A stretch of DNA of 8,778 bases, taken from Desulfobacteraceae bacterium. Its GTDB lineage: Bacteria > Desulfobacterota > Desulfobacteria > Desulfobacterales > UBA5616. Below the pieces are notes generated by a model, which did no database searches, was not told where the DNA came from, and saw only the letters and a program-made list of their open reading frames with translations. The DNA lies in the NCBI GenBank assembly GCA_030620375.1, contig JAUXEW010000104.1, positions 1-8,778 on the forward strand. The letters are read 5' to 3'. Made by a program: the position numbers and the translations under genes. Positions 1 through 5,763 of the stretch are shown here, one piece after another; the stretch's first letter is position 1, and each line of letters opens with the position of its first letter.

Positions 1-145
1 AAAAACCGGTTTTAAAGTCAAAAGTATATGAATGGCTAACCTGTAGTCCCTGGCGAAAATGGGTCATTGCCTTTTCAAGTGCAAGACCCGTAGACGGTGG
101 AGCGGGGGCCACATATGTTCTATTACGAAAAAAACCGGTTACCAA
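1..145 (+). ncRNA. Candidate 6S-like structured RNA (may start before the window)
   Basis: No open reading frame is credible here, but the region folds into one long interrupted hairpin. AACCGGTTTT at 4-13 pairs perfectly with AAAACCGGTT at 131-140. TATATG 25-30 pairs with CATATG 112-117 (one G-U), and after a two-base bulge TGGC 33-36 pairs with GCCA 108-111. CCC 48-50 can pair with GGG 105-107. A bubble (about 51-60 against 90-104) follows, then a terminal hairpin of GGGTC 61-65/GACCC 85-89 and TTGC 67-70/GCAA 81-84. A rod with a large GC-flanked central bubble and a terminal stem is the architecture of 6S RNA, which binds sigma70 RNA polymerase by mimicking an open promoter; the CCCTGG on the 5' side of the bubble is also reminiscent of that family. 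The pairing is seen directly; the family assignment is inference. At ~140 nt it is short for 6S RNA. No promoter is visible because the window begins here. Confidence 0.4.
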
Positions 146-186
146 GCGGCACAAAAAAAAGGAAAGTCAGTTTAAACAAATACCCC

Positions 187-217
187 TTGACATTTTTTAG
201 GGTTTAATATTTATAAC
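187..217 (+). promoter_or_regulatory. Sigma70-like promoter for the short leader/sRNA unit
   Basis: A perfect -35 box TTGACA lies at 187-192. A T/A-rich -10 follows: TTTATA at 210-215 (17-bp spacer) or TATAAC at 212-217 (19-bp spacer). Transcription would start near 222-225 and run into the structured region and terminator that precede the EF-G gene. Confidence 0.6.
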
Positions 218-223
218 AGCGTC

Positions 224-361
224 ACACTCAACAGTGCAACAGGCTGGAGGCTTTATAGAGCCTCTATGGGTACCGAAAACCCGCTATTTTGTAATGCGGC
301 AATTGACGATCGTGATATCCCCCATCCGATATATTACCGATGAGGGGATTTTTATTTTTTT
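224..361 (+). ncRNA. Short structured transcript (sRNA or EF-G leader) of unknown family
   Basis: Bounded by the promoter at 187-217 and an intrinsic terminator at 317-360, this ~135-nt stretch has no credible ORF but several hairpins. GAGGCT 247-252 pairs with AGCCTC 259-264 (six-base loop). GGGT 268-271 pairs with ACCC 279-282. CCGC 281-284 pairs with GCGG 296-299; this last stem shares bases 281-282 with the preceding one, so the two are partly exclusive. ACGATCGT at 306-313 is self-complementary. I compared it from memory with TPP, SAM, glycine, fluoride, c-di-GMP, ZTP, preQ1 and purine riboswitches and recognised none. It is either an independent small RNA or a leader whose terminator attenuates the downstream EF-G gene; the sequence alone does not decide. 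Confidence 0.45.
317..360 (+). terminator. Intrinsic terminator upstream of EF-G
   Basis: ATCCCCCATC (317-326) pairs with GATG-A-GGGGAT (339-349) with only A343 bulged, giving ten base pairs over a 12-base loop. A T-rich tract (350-360, one A) follows directly. It ends the short transcription unit 56 bases before the EF-G start codon. Confidence 0.8.
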
Positions 362-416
362 TGTGTGACTAAAACTCAATAACTCTCAAGAAATACTGTA
401 TAGGCTGAGAAATAAG

Positions 417-2492
417 ATGGCAAGCAACATAGAAAAAGTTAGAAACATCGGAATCAGCGCACATATTGACGCCGGTAAAACAACACTTACGGAAAGAATT
501 CTCTTTTACACCCAGAGGATCCACACCATTCATGACGTCAAGGGCAAAGACGGTGTGGGGGCTACAATGGACTTCATGGAACTTGAAAAAGAACGCGGAA
601 TTACGATTGCGTCAGCCGCCACAAATATTGAATGGAAAAATTATGAGATTAACATTATCGACACACCGGGTCATGTTGATTTTACCATAGAAGTTGAACG
701 TTCGTTAAGGGTACTGGATGGTGCCATTCTTGTATTGTGCGCCGTTGGTGGCGTTCAGTCCCAATCCATTACTGTTGACCATCAAATGGCCAGATATCAT
801 GTTCCCTGTTTAGCATTCGTTAACAAATGCGACCGTAGCGGAGCGAACCCATTGCGGGTCATTGACCAGCTTAAAGAAAAACTGGGACACAATGCCGTTG
901 CCATGCAAATTCCTATCGGGCTCGAGGGAGATTTAACCGGTATAATCGATCTTGTCACCATGAAAGCCGTTTATTTTGACGGGGACCACGGTGAAATCAT
1001 TGTGCAAAAAGAAATACCCGAATCGCTGATTTTAGAAGCAACGCAAATGCGGGAGCAACTCATTGATGCCGCAGCCATGTTCTCCGATGAATTAACCGAA
1101 GCCGCCCTTGAGGACAATGTTTCGGAAGAAATACTGATTTCCGGTGTGCGTAACGGTGCATTGAAGCGGGAATTAACGCCCGTATTTATGGGATCTGCCT
1201 ATAAAAACAAGGGAATCCAACCGCTTTTGGATGCCGTCACAACATATTTGCCCTGCCCTGTTGAAATTAATAACCAGGCGCTGGACATGAGCAATCCCGA
1301 TAGACTGGTGACGCTGACTAACCTGCCTGACGATCCTCTGGTGGCGCTCGCTTTTAAGCTTGAAGACGGGCAGTATGGTCAGCTCACTTATATACGGGTA
1401 TATCAAGGTATTCTTTCCAGAGGTACGGTCGCCAAAAACGCGCGAAGCGGTAAAAAAGTAAAATTCGGCAGAGTTGTCCGTATGCATGCCGATCAGATGG
1501 AAGACATTGAAAATATTCCGGCAGGTCATATTGGAGCGTTATTCGGCATTGATTGTGCGTCAGGAGACACCTTTGTTACGCCGGGCATCAACCTGTCCAT
1601 GACATCCATGTTCATACCGGACCCCGTTATTTCACTCGCCATCACTCCCCAAAATAACAAATCCCAAATCAACATGTCTAAGGCCCTGAGCCGTTTTACA
1701 AAAGAAGACCCTACGTTTAAAACCTATACAGACTTAGAAACCGGAGATACCATTATTTCGGGTATGGGTGAATTACACTTGGAAGTGTATGTTGAACGGA
1801 TGCGACGGGAATACGATGCTGAAGTGAAAACCGGTAGGCCCCGTGTTGCTTATCGTGAAACCATTTCGAAACGGGAAGAGTTTGACTATACGCATAAAAA
1901 ACAGACCGGTGGGGCAGGACAGTTTGGCCGCGTAACCGGTTATATGGAGCCGATAGCTACTGAAGAGTTTGTCTTTGAAAATCAAGTGAAAGGCGGTTCG
2001 ATTCCGACCCAGTTCATTCCTTCCTGTGAAAAAGGATTTAAGAAATGTTTAGATAAAGGACCATGGATGGAGTTTCCGGTTTTTGGAGTGAAAATAGTTT
2101 TAATCGACGGTCGGTTTCATTCCGTTGATTCTTCGGACATGGCATTCCAGTCTGCCGCTCGAGGTGCGTTTTTGCAAGCCTATTTAAAAGCATCACCGGA
2201 AGTTCATGAACCGGTCATGAAAGTCGTTGTAGAAACCCCCACCGAATTCCAAGGGACCGTCATGGGTTCATTAAATCAGCGCCGGGGAATAATTGTCAGC
2301 GCCCAAGATGAAGGCACTTTTTCTATTATCGAATCACAGGTGCCTTTTTCTGAAATGTTCGGATATGCTACGGTATTAAGGTCACTGACGCAGGGTAAAG
2401 CGCAATTCACCATGGAGTTTTTTAACTATAAACAGGTGCCGCAACCCATTGCTGATGACCTGGCCAAAAATTTAAAAAAAGAACAAAAGTAA
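417..2492 (+). CDS. fusA: Elongation factor G, spdEFG1 / mitochondrial EF-G1-like type
   Basis: This is a full-length (691 aa) translational GTPase that drives tRNA-mRNA translocation on the ribosome in the cytoplasm. The G domain shows G1 AHIDAGKTT (15-23), RGIT with switch-I Thr63, DTPGH (82-86, catalytic His86), NKCD (136-139) and a G5 GSA near 259. Domains II-V follow; the domain IV tip that reaches the decoding centre is the [10 protein letters not shown] segment near residue 568. The KGKDGVGA stretch (42-49) is typical of mitochondrial EF-G1 and of spdEFG1 in spirochaetes, planctomycetes and deltaproteobacteria, and differs from the canonical HEGAATMDW version. In Borrelia such an EF-G1 performs translocation while a second EF-G handles recycling. 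The gene stands alone with no rpsL, rpsG or tuf beside it, so a second EF-G elsewhere is likely. The Shine-Dalgarno is weak (GAGA, 407-410). Confidence 0.95.
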   Translation: MASNIEKVRNIGISAHIDAGKTTLTERILFYTQRIHTIHDVKGKDGVGATMDFMELEKERGITIASAATNIEWKNYEINIIDTPGHVDFTIEVERSLRVLDGAILVLCAVGGVQSQSITVDHQMARYHVPCLAFVNKCDRSGANPLRVIDQLKEKLGHNAVAMQIPIGLEGDLTGIIDLVTMKAVYFDGDHGEIIVQKEIPESLILEATQMREQLIDAAAMFSDELTEAALEDNVSEEILISGVRNGALKRELTPVFMGSAYKNKGIQPLLDAVTTYLPCPVEINNQALDMSNPDRLVTLTNLPDDPLVALAFKLEDGQYGQLTYIRVYQGILSRGTVAKNARSGKKVKFGRVVRMHADQMEDIENIPAGHIGALFGIDCASGDTFVTPGINLSMTSMFIPDPVISLAITPQNNKSQINMSKALSRFTKEDPTFKTYTDLETGDTIISGMGELHLEVYVERMRREYDAEVKTGRPRVAYRETISKREEFDYTHKKQTGGAGQFGRVTGYMEPIATEEFVFENQVKGGSIPTQFIPSCEKGFKKCLDKGPWMEFPVFGVKIVLIDGRFHSVDSSDMAFQSAARGAFLQAYLKASPEVHEPVMKVVVETPTEFQGTVMGSLNQRRGIIVSAQDEGTFSIIESQVPFSEMFGYATVLRSLTQGKAQFTMEFFNYKQVPQPIADDLAKNLKKEQK

Positions 2493-2496
2493 ACAC

Positions 2497-2524
2497 CCAC
2501 CCGCATAGCGGGTGGCTTTCTTTT
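2497..2524 (+). terminator. Intrinsic terminator after EF-G (repeat hairpin copy 1)
   Basis: CCACCCGC (2497-2504) and GCGGGTGG (2508-2515) form a perfect 8-bp stem with an ATA loop, four bases after the EF-G stop codon. The following CTTTCTTTT is a usable but imperfect U-tract. The same hairpin recurs at 5548-5566. Confidence 0.7.
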
Positions 2525-2541
2525 CCCGCAAAGCGGGAAAA
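2521..2541 (+). repeat. Second palindromic hairpin of the same CCCGC-AWA-GCGGG class
   Basis: TTTTCCCGC (2521-2529) pairs perfectly with GCGGGAAAA (2533-2541) around an AAA loop. The core CCCGCAAAGCGGG differs by one loop base from the hairpin just before it. It is followed by A and G, not a U-tract, so on the + strand it is not itself a canonical terminator; it may protect the 3' end or be part of a repeat pair. Confidence 0.6.
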
Positions 2542-2618
2542 AAGGTGGCGTTTTTGAAGTTTCCCGTTGCAAGCGGATGGGGCATTAAAAAAACATTATA
2601 AAAAAGAGGCGCTTACCC

Positions 2619-3320
2619 ATGAAAAACCATAAATTTGTCATATTAAATCCATTCCGAAAAATGGGGAATGATACGGAAGATGTAATTCAAAAAGGGGAGA
2701 TCGGCGCCGTTCTGGCACGGGCCGGAGTGGGTAAAACCGCCCTTTTGGTACAGCTGGCACTAAACGCCCTGTTAAGAAATAAAAACGTTTTACACATCAG
2801 TTTGAATGACCCTGTCACCAAAGTAAGTCTTTGGTATAAAGAAGTCTTTAACAACCTGGCAGAGCAAAACAAAGTCCAGGCGGCCAACCAAATTTTGGAA
2901 TCCATACTCCCGCATCGATTTATTATGACATTCAAAGTTGAAGGGTTTAGCGTTCCTAAGTTGGAAGAAAGATTGACCGACCTCACTGAACAGAACATAT
3001 TTTTACCTGACCTGGTAATTATTGACGGGCTTCCGTTTAACAAAGATGTCAGGAAATCGCTATCCAATTTAAAAGCACTGACCCAATCTCATTCAATGAG
3101 TGCTTGGTTTACGGTAACCACACACCGCCATGAAGAACCCGGAACTGATGAATTTCCGCCGCAGATACAGCCGATTGCAGACCTTTTTGAGGTTATTATC
3201 CAACTCAAACCGGAAGGAAAAACCATTCTTGTTTTCCCGCTGAAAGGTGGAAGCAGGGCTTTAAATCAACCACCGCTGATTTTTGACCCTTCCACCATGA
3301 TGATGAAGGAAAACGGCTGA
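2619..3320 (+). CDS. RecA/KaiC-like P-loop ATPase of unknown function
   Basis: The product is a 233-aa soluble protein with no signal peptide or membrane segment. A Walker A motif lies at 33-40 (ARAGVGKT) and a hydrophobic Walker B, LVIIDG, at 132-137. A beta-strand (VLHISL, 57-62) ends in Asn-Asp where KaiC-type ATPases usually carry a Glu pair, so D64 is the only acidic residue at that spot. The fold order (P-loop, strand, helix-rich insert, Walker B, then a strand ending in THRHEEP near 169) fits a single-domain RecA/KaiC/RadA-superfamily ATPase. I cannot assign a substrate. AGAGG at 2605-2609 is a good ribosome binding site nine bases before ATG. The gene is 126 bases past EF-G, beyond two hairpins, so co-transcription is uncertain. 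DNA-binding or signalling roles are possible but unsupported. Confidence 0.85.
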   Translation: MKNHKFVILNPFRKMGNDTEDVIQKGEIGAVLARAGVGKTALLVQLALNALLRNKNVLHISLNDPVTKVSLWYKEVFNNLAEQNKVQAANQILESILPHRFIMTFKVEGFSVPKLEERLTDLTEQNIFLPDLVIIDGLPFNKDVRKSLSNLKALTQSHSMSAWFTVTTHRHEEPGTDEFPPQIQPIADLFEVIIQLKPEGKTILVFPLKGGSRALNQPPLIFDPSTMMMKENG

Positions 3321-3346
3321 GCAGATGAATTGAAAATAATTATGAA

Positions 3347-3374
3347 AACCGTTGTCTCGCGTGATAAACGGGTT
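3347..3374. terminator. Weak hairpin between convergent genes
   Basis: AACCGTT (3347-3353) can pair with AACGGGTT (3371-3378 region) if one G is bulged, between the converging ATPase and exonuclease III genes. On the - strand the hairpin is followed by a T-rich stretch (GGTTTTCATAATTATTTTC), so it could end the repair operon. The stem is short and its far arm overlaps the exonuclease stop codon. Confidence 0.3.
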
Positions 3375-4164
3375 ACTTAATCTCTAATACCAACCCGACA
3401 GGGCAATGGTCGGAGCCGGTGACAGTGGTATCGATAATCGCATCTTTTATCCAGCCTCTCTCAATAATATCCTGTGTAACAAAAAAATAATCGATCCGCC
3501 ACCCGACGTTTTTAACCCTTGCGTTGAATCGATAGGACCACCACGAATATTTTACCGTATCCGGATAAAGATGCCTGAATGTGTCGACATATCCGTTTGA
3601 AACGATCTTATCCAACCAGTCCCGCTCAATTCTAAGAAATCCGGAGTTTTTTTCATTTGCCTTGGGATTTTTTAAATCAATCTCATTATGGGCGGTATTA
3701 TAATCCCCGGCAATGATCACGCTTTTGCCTTGGTTTTTGTATTGATCGGCATATTCAAAAAAAGCTTCGTAAAAATCGAGTTTATAGCGAAGCCTTTCCT
3801 CGCTCTGCTGGCCATTTGGAAAATAGATGTTAAAAAAAATGAAGTCCCCAAATTCCATTTCAAGGATGCGCCCCTCTGCATCAAATTGCTTAATTCCAAT
3901 ACCGTAATTAACCTTTTCAGGTTTTTCCCGTGTATAGGCGGCCACACCGCTGTATCCTTTCTTAACCGCACAATGCGACCAGAACGATTCATAACCGGTT
4001 ATCGTTTTCATTTCATCGGTGAGCTTTGACGCCTGAAGCCTTGTTTCCTGAACGACAAAAATATCAGCGTCCACATAATGCACGGTTTGCATAAAACCTT
4101 TCTTGAGAACTGCATTAATTCCGTTTACATTCCATGAAACCAACTTTAACTGTTTTTTCCCCAT
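3373..4164 (-). CDS. xth: Exonuclease III-type AP endonuclease
   Basis: This is an EEP-superfamily nuclease (263 aa) that cuts the backbone 5' of abasic sites in base excision repair and usually also has 3'-5' exonuclease and 3'-phosphodiesterase activity. Visible motifs are SWNVNGI (10-16), QET with metal ligand Glu40, YSGVA (71-75), NIYFPNG (112-118), GDYN with Asp154 and Asn156, SGFLRIERDWL (174-184), WRIDYFF (222-228), and the terminal catalytic pair SDH (Asp252-His253). The GDYNTAHNEIDL and SGFL..ER features make it closer to the ExoA/APE1 branch than to E. coli XthA. ATG at 4164 is chosen because GGGA lies nine bases upstream and residues up to SWN match the family; an in-frame TTG at 4179 would add five residues. 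It starts 36 bases after nth, so the two genes are probably co-transcribed and act in sequence. Confidence 0.93.
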   Translation of the reverse strand: MGKKQLKLVSWNVNGINAVLKKGFMQTVHYVDADIFVVQETRLQASKLTDEMKTITGYESFWSHCAVKKGYSGVAAYTREKPEKVNYGIGIKQFDAEGRILEMEFGDFIFFNIYFPNGQQSEERLRYKLDFYEAFFEYADQYKNQGKSVIIAGDYNTAHNEIDLKNPKANEKNSGFLRIERDWLDKIVSNGYVDTFRHLYPDTVKYSWWSYRFNARVKNVGWRIDYFFVTQDIIERGWIKDAIIDTTVTGSDHCPVGLVLEIK

Positions 4165-4200
4165 AACCAATAATCCCAACAGACTTGATAGGCGAGCACC

Positions 4201-4857
4201 CTATCTTGAGCGCGTAACGCCGATTTTAGGACATATATCACTAACAGGGCACTGGCTGCACAGCGGTGAAACCGGTTTGCAGATACTCTGCCCGAATGCA
4301 ACAAGCAGTTCATTATATTTAATCCAATGTTTTGGGGGAAGCTTATCTCTTAAGGCAAACTCGGTCTTTTCCGGTGTTTTGGTGTCCACATAGCCGATTC
4401 GGTTACTGATTCGGTGCACATGCGTATCGACACATATCGCTCGTTTTTTAAACCCCTCGGTCAGGACAAGATTGGCTGTTTTACGTCCCACACCGGGCAG
4501 CTTTAATAACTCGTCAATACTATCCGGAACCGTTCCGTTATAATCGTCAATTATGATACGACTGATCGATATAAGCCGCCGGGCTTTGGTATGATAAAAT
4601 CCGACGGGATAAATCAACTGCTCCAAAGTTTCTGCGTCAAGTTCCAATATTTCTTGCGGGGTTCTGGCAATTTCAAAAAGCCTTGATGCGGCGACGGAAG
4701 TGACTTGATCCTTGGTTCTTAAGGAAAGAAGGGTTGATACGAGTATTTCAAAAGGGGTGGCGCCCCTGTTGGCAATAAGCGTGACAATCGGCGCTTTTAA
4801 TTTTTTATAACACTGTTTTAATATCTTTACAAAAAGATCAATATCAAGCTGTGTCAA
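4201..4857 (-). CDS. nth: Endonuclease III (DNA glycosylase/AP lyase)
   Basis: This 218-aa bifunctional glycosylase removes oxidised pyrimidines and nicks the resulting abasic site by beta-elimination. The helix-hairpin-helix [10 protein letters not shown] (120-129) contains catalytic Lys126, and VDTHVHR (143-149) contains the catalytic Asp144. The C-terminal [4Fe-4S] cluster loop is intact as C-x6-C-x2-C-x5-C (Cys193, 200, 203, 209). The LSLRTKD segment (44-50) replaces the E. coli LSAQATD and is nearer to the eukaryotic NTH1/archaeal form. The start is a TTG at 4857: no in-frame ATG lies nearby, and this start leaves ~35 residues before PFEIL, close to E. coli Nth. A GAGA about ten bases upstream is a modest Shine-Dalgarno. 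The AP endonuclease gene follows in the same direction, so the pair covers two consecutive base-excision-repair steps. Confidence 0.94.
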   Translation of the reverse strand: MTQLDIDLFVKILKQCYKKLKAPIVTLIANRGATPFEILVSTLLSLRTKDQVTSVAASRLFEIARTPQEILELDAETLEQLIYPVGFYHTKARRLISISRIIIDDYNGTVPDSIDELLKLPGVGRKTANLVLTEGFKKRAICVDTHVHRISNRIGYVDTKTPEKTEFALRDKLPPKHWIKYNELLVAFGQSICKPVSPLCSQCPVSDICPKIGVTRSR

Positions 4858-4912
4858 TTCAATAATCTCATGTGAAATGTATCAATAAAAAATCGGTTTC
4901 CGTTAAAAACAG

Positions 4913-4930
4913 TTGTCCTCCCCTGGACAA
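4913..4930. promoter_or_regulatory. 6-6-6 inverted repeat between cytochrome c3 and nth
   Basis: TTGTCC (4913-4918) and GGACAA (4925-4930) are perfect inverted arms around a six-base pyrimidine centre. On the - strand the repeat is followed by CTGTTTTT, so it could be a weak terminator for cytochrome c3. It also sits directly after a possible - strand -35 box (TTGACT, 4935-4930), so it could be an operator controlling nth. I do not recognise it as a known repressor box. The rest of 4858-5050 shows nothing else I can support. Confidence 0.35.
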
Positions 4931-5050
4931 GTCAAAACCAGATAAGGACTTTAAAGGTATAGAATCCCGGCCCGGATAACCAGGCTTTGGTTTGCCCTTG
5001 GAAAGGATTTTTAGCTACAGGCGGCGTTGAAACACAGATCGAAAAATATG

Positions 5051-5512
5051 TCATTCTTTTGGATGGCAATCAATGCAACCGGTAGGCCCGGTTTCCGGCA
5101 GCGTTCCCTTTATTTCTTTTTTTGACATTTCAAGTTCTTCGTTTGCTTTCTTAATTCCTTTATGGCAACCAATGCATTGGGTGTGATAGGCGGTTTTATA
5201 ATACCGGTAGGCGTCGCTCTTATCGGTCTTTAGGAGCGACGTCGGCGAATCGTGGCAATCTGAAGTCGTGCAATTTAAATCTTCCGTATCTCCTGTCCAG
5301 TCATGGTGGCATTGTTTACAATTATAATCAAAATGCAATGCATGGGGAAACGCCACCGGAGATCTTTTGAAATCAACCCCATCCGGTGGTGATATCGTTA
5401 TCGTCCCGAGAGGAATACAAAGTTCTTCGTTTTCGACTTGCCCGGCTACAACCGTTTCCGCATTAAGACCCATCACCACGACACACAAAATTGCAACGAA
5501 AATTCTTTTCAT
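5051..5512 (-). CDS. Periplasmic tetraheme cytochrome c3 (class III)
   Basis: This 153-aa precursor has an N-terminal signal peptide (basic MKR, hydrophobic 4-18, likely cleavage after Ala23). Four c-type heme sites are present: CKQCH (65-69), C-x4-CH (81-87), CIGCH (113-117) and CIDCH (146-150). Four more histidines (57, 60, 70, 110) occupy the places that supply distal ligands in cytochrome c3, including the FPHxxH before heme 1 and the HH directly after it, so all four hemes are predicted bis-histidine. In sulfate reducers such proteins shuttle electrons from periplasmic hydrogenases and formate dehydrogenases to membrane complexes. The start at 5512 is fixed by AGGAGG eight to nine bases upstream; the frame stays open 15 codons further but through the ribosome binding site. 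Mature Cys32 is not part of any heme site. No redox partner gene is adjacent. Confidence 0.93.
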   Translation of the reverse strand: MKRIFVAILCVVVMGLNAETVVAGQVENEELCIPLGTITISPPDGVDFKRSPVAFPHALHFDYNCKQCHHDWTGDTEDLNCTTSDCHDSPTSLLKTDKSDAYRYYKTAYHTQCIGCHKGIKKANEELEMSKKEIKGTLPETGPTGCIDCHPKE

Positions 5513-5547
5513 CCTATCTATCCTCCTGCTAACATAACCATAAACCA

Positions 5548-5568
5548 CCACCCGCATAGCGGGTGGCT
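5548..5568. repeat. Repeat hairpin copy 2 (same as after EF-G)
   Basis: CCACCCGC (5548-5555) and GCGGGTGG (5559-5566) with an ATA loop are identical to 2497-2515, and the next two bases (CT) also match. Here it lies upstream of cytochrome c3 and downstream of the M48 protease gene, both on the - strand. The T-rich side faces the + strand, where no gene ends, so a plain terminator role does not explain it. A dispersed palindromic repeat or a 5'-leader hairpin is more likely. Confidence 0.65.
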
Positions 5569-5593
5569 ATATTTTTCCAGTTTGACTCGTCTA
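5566..5593 (-). promoter_or_regulatory. Possible promoter for cytochrome c3
   Basis: On the - strand, TAGACG (5593-5588, four of six matches to TTGACA), a 16-bp spacer and TATAGC (5571-5566, four of six) could form a sigma70-type promoter. The -35 overlaps the left 7-bp direct repeat of the adjacent palindromic element. The predicted start would fall inside the repeat hairpin, so the assignment is weak. Confidence 0.25.
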
Positions 5594-5598
5594 ACTAT

Positions 5599-5737
5599 TG
5601 CCCATCCAGAAACGGCATCTTTTGGCCCAGAGCTGCGTTTTCGCTCTTTTGAAATCCTCAAAATAGCACGCTATTCCTGCAGTTTCAAAATCGCTCAGCC
5701 TTGCTTTGGACTAAAACCTACCATTTCTGGATGGACA
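5599..5737. mobile_element. 139-bp near-palindromic MITE-like element with 7-bp flanking direct repeats
   Basis: The ends 5599-5633 and 5703-5737 are inverted repeats of 35 bases that agree at roughly 28 positions; most differences are transitions. The interior stays symmetric: TTTTGAAA 5647-5654 pairs with TTTCAAAA 5683-5690, and AATAGC 5662-5667 with GCTATT 5670-5675, about the same centre near 5668. CTAACTA occurs directly on both sides (5591-5597 and 5738-5744), one base from the left end and flush with the right, as expected for a target-site duplication. No transposase is encoded, so it would be a non-autonomous element or a large structured intergenic repeat. It separates the M48 protease gene from cytochrome c3. 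Confidence 0.6.
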
Positions 5738-5763
5738 CTAACTACTTTGCTGATCTCAGAATG

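Noticed and set aside
224..361. Known riboswitch (c-di-GMP, TPP, SAM, fluoride, ZTP, glycine, preQ1)
   Set aside because: None of the conserved core strings of these classes could be found by eye.
1173..1529. 118-codon - strand open frame inside EF-G
   Set aside because: Antisense shadow of a conserved EF-G coding region with no ribosome binding site or recognizable motif.
2497..2541. Tandem hairpins as a CRISPR-like array
   Set aside because: Only two adjacent units, no spacer regularity and no cas genes; they are palindromic hairpins.
3688..4029. 113-codon + strand open frame opposite the AP endonuclease
   Set aside because: The opposite strand encodes well-conserved nuclease motifs throughout; this frame shows none.
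5513..5557. 15-codon N-terminal extension of cytochrome c3 in the same frame
   Set aside because: It reads through the AGGAGG ribosome binding site and part of the repeat hairpin, and would put a non-signal segment ahead of a clear signal peptide starting at 5512.
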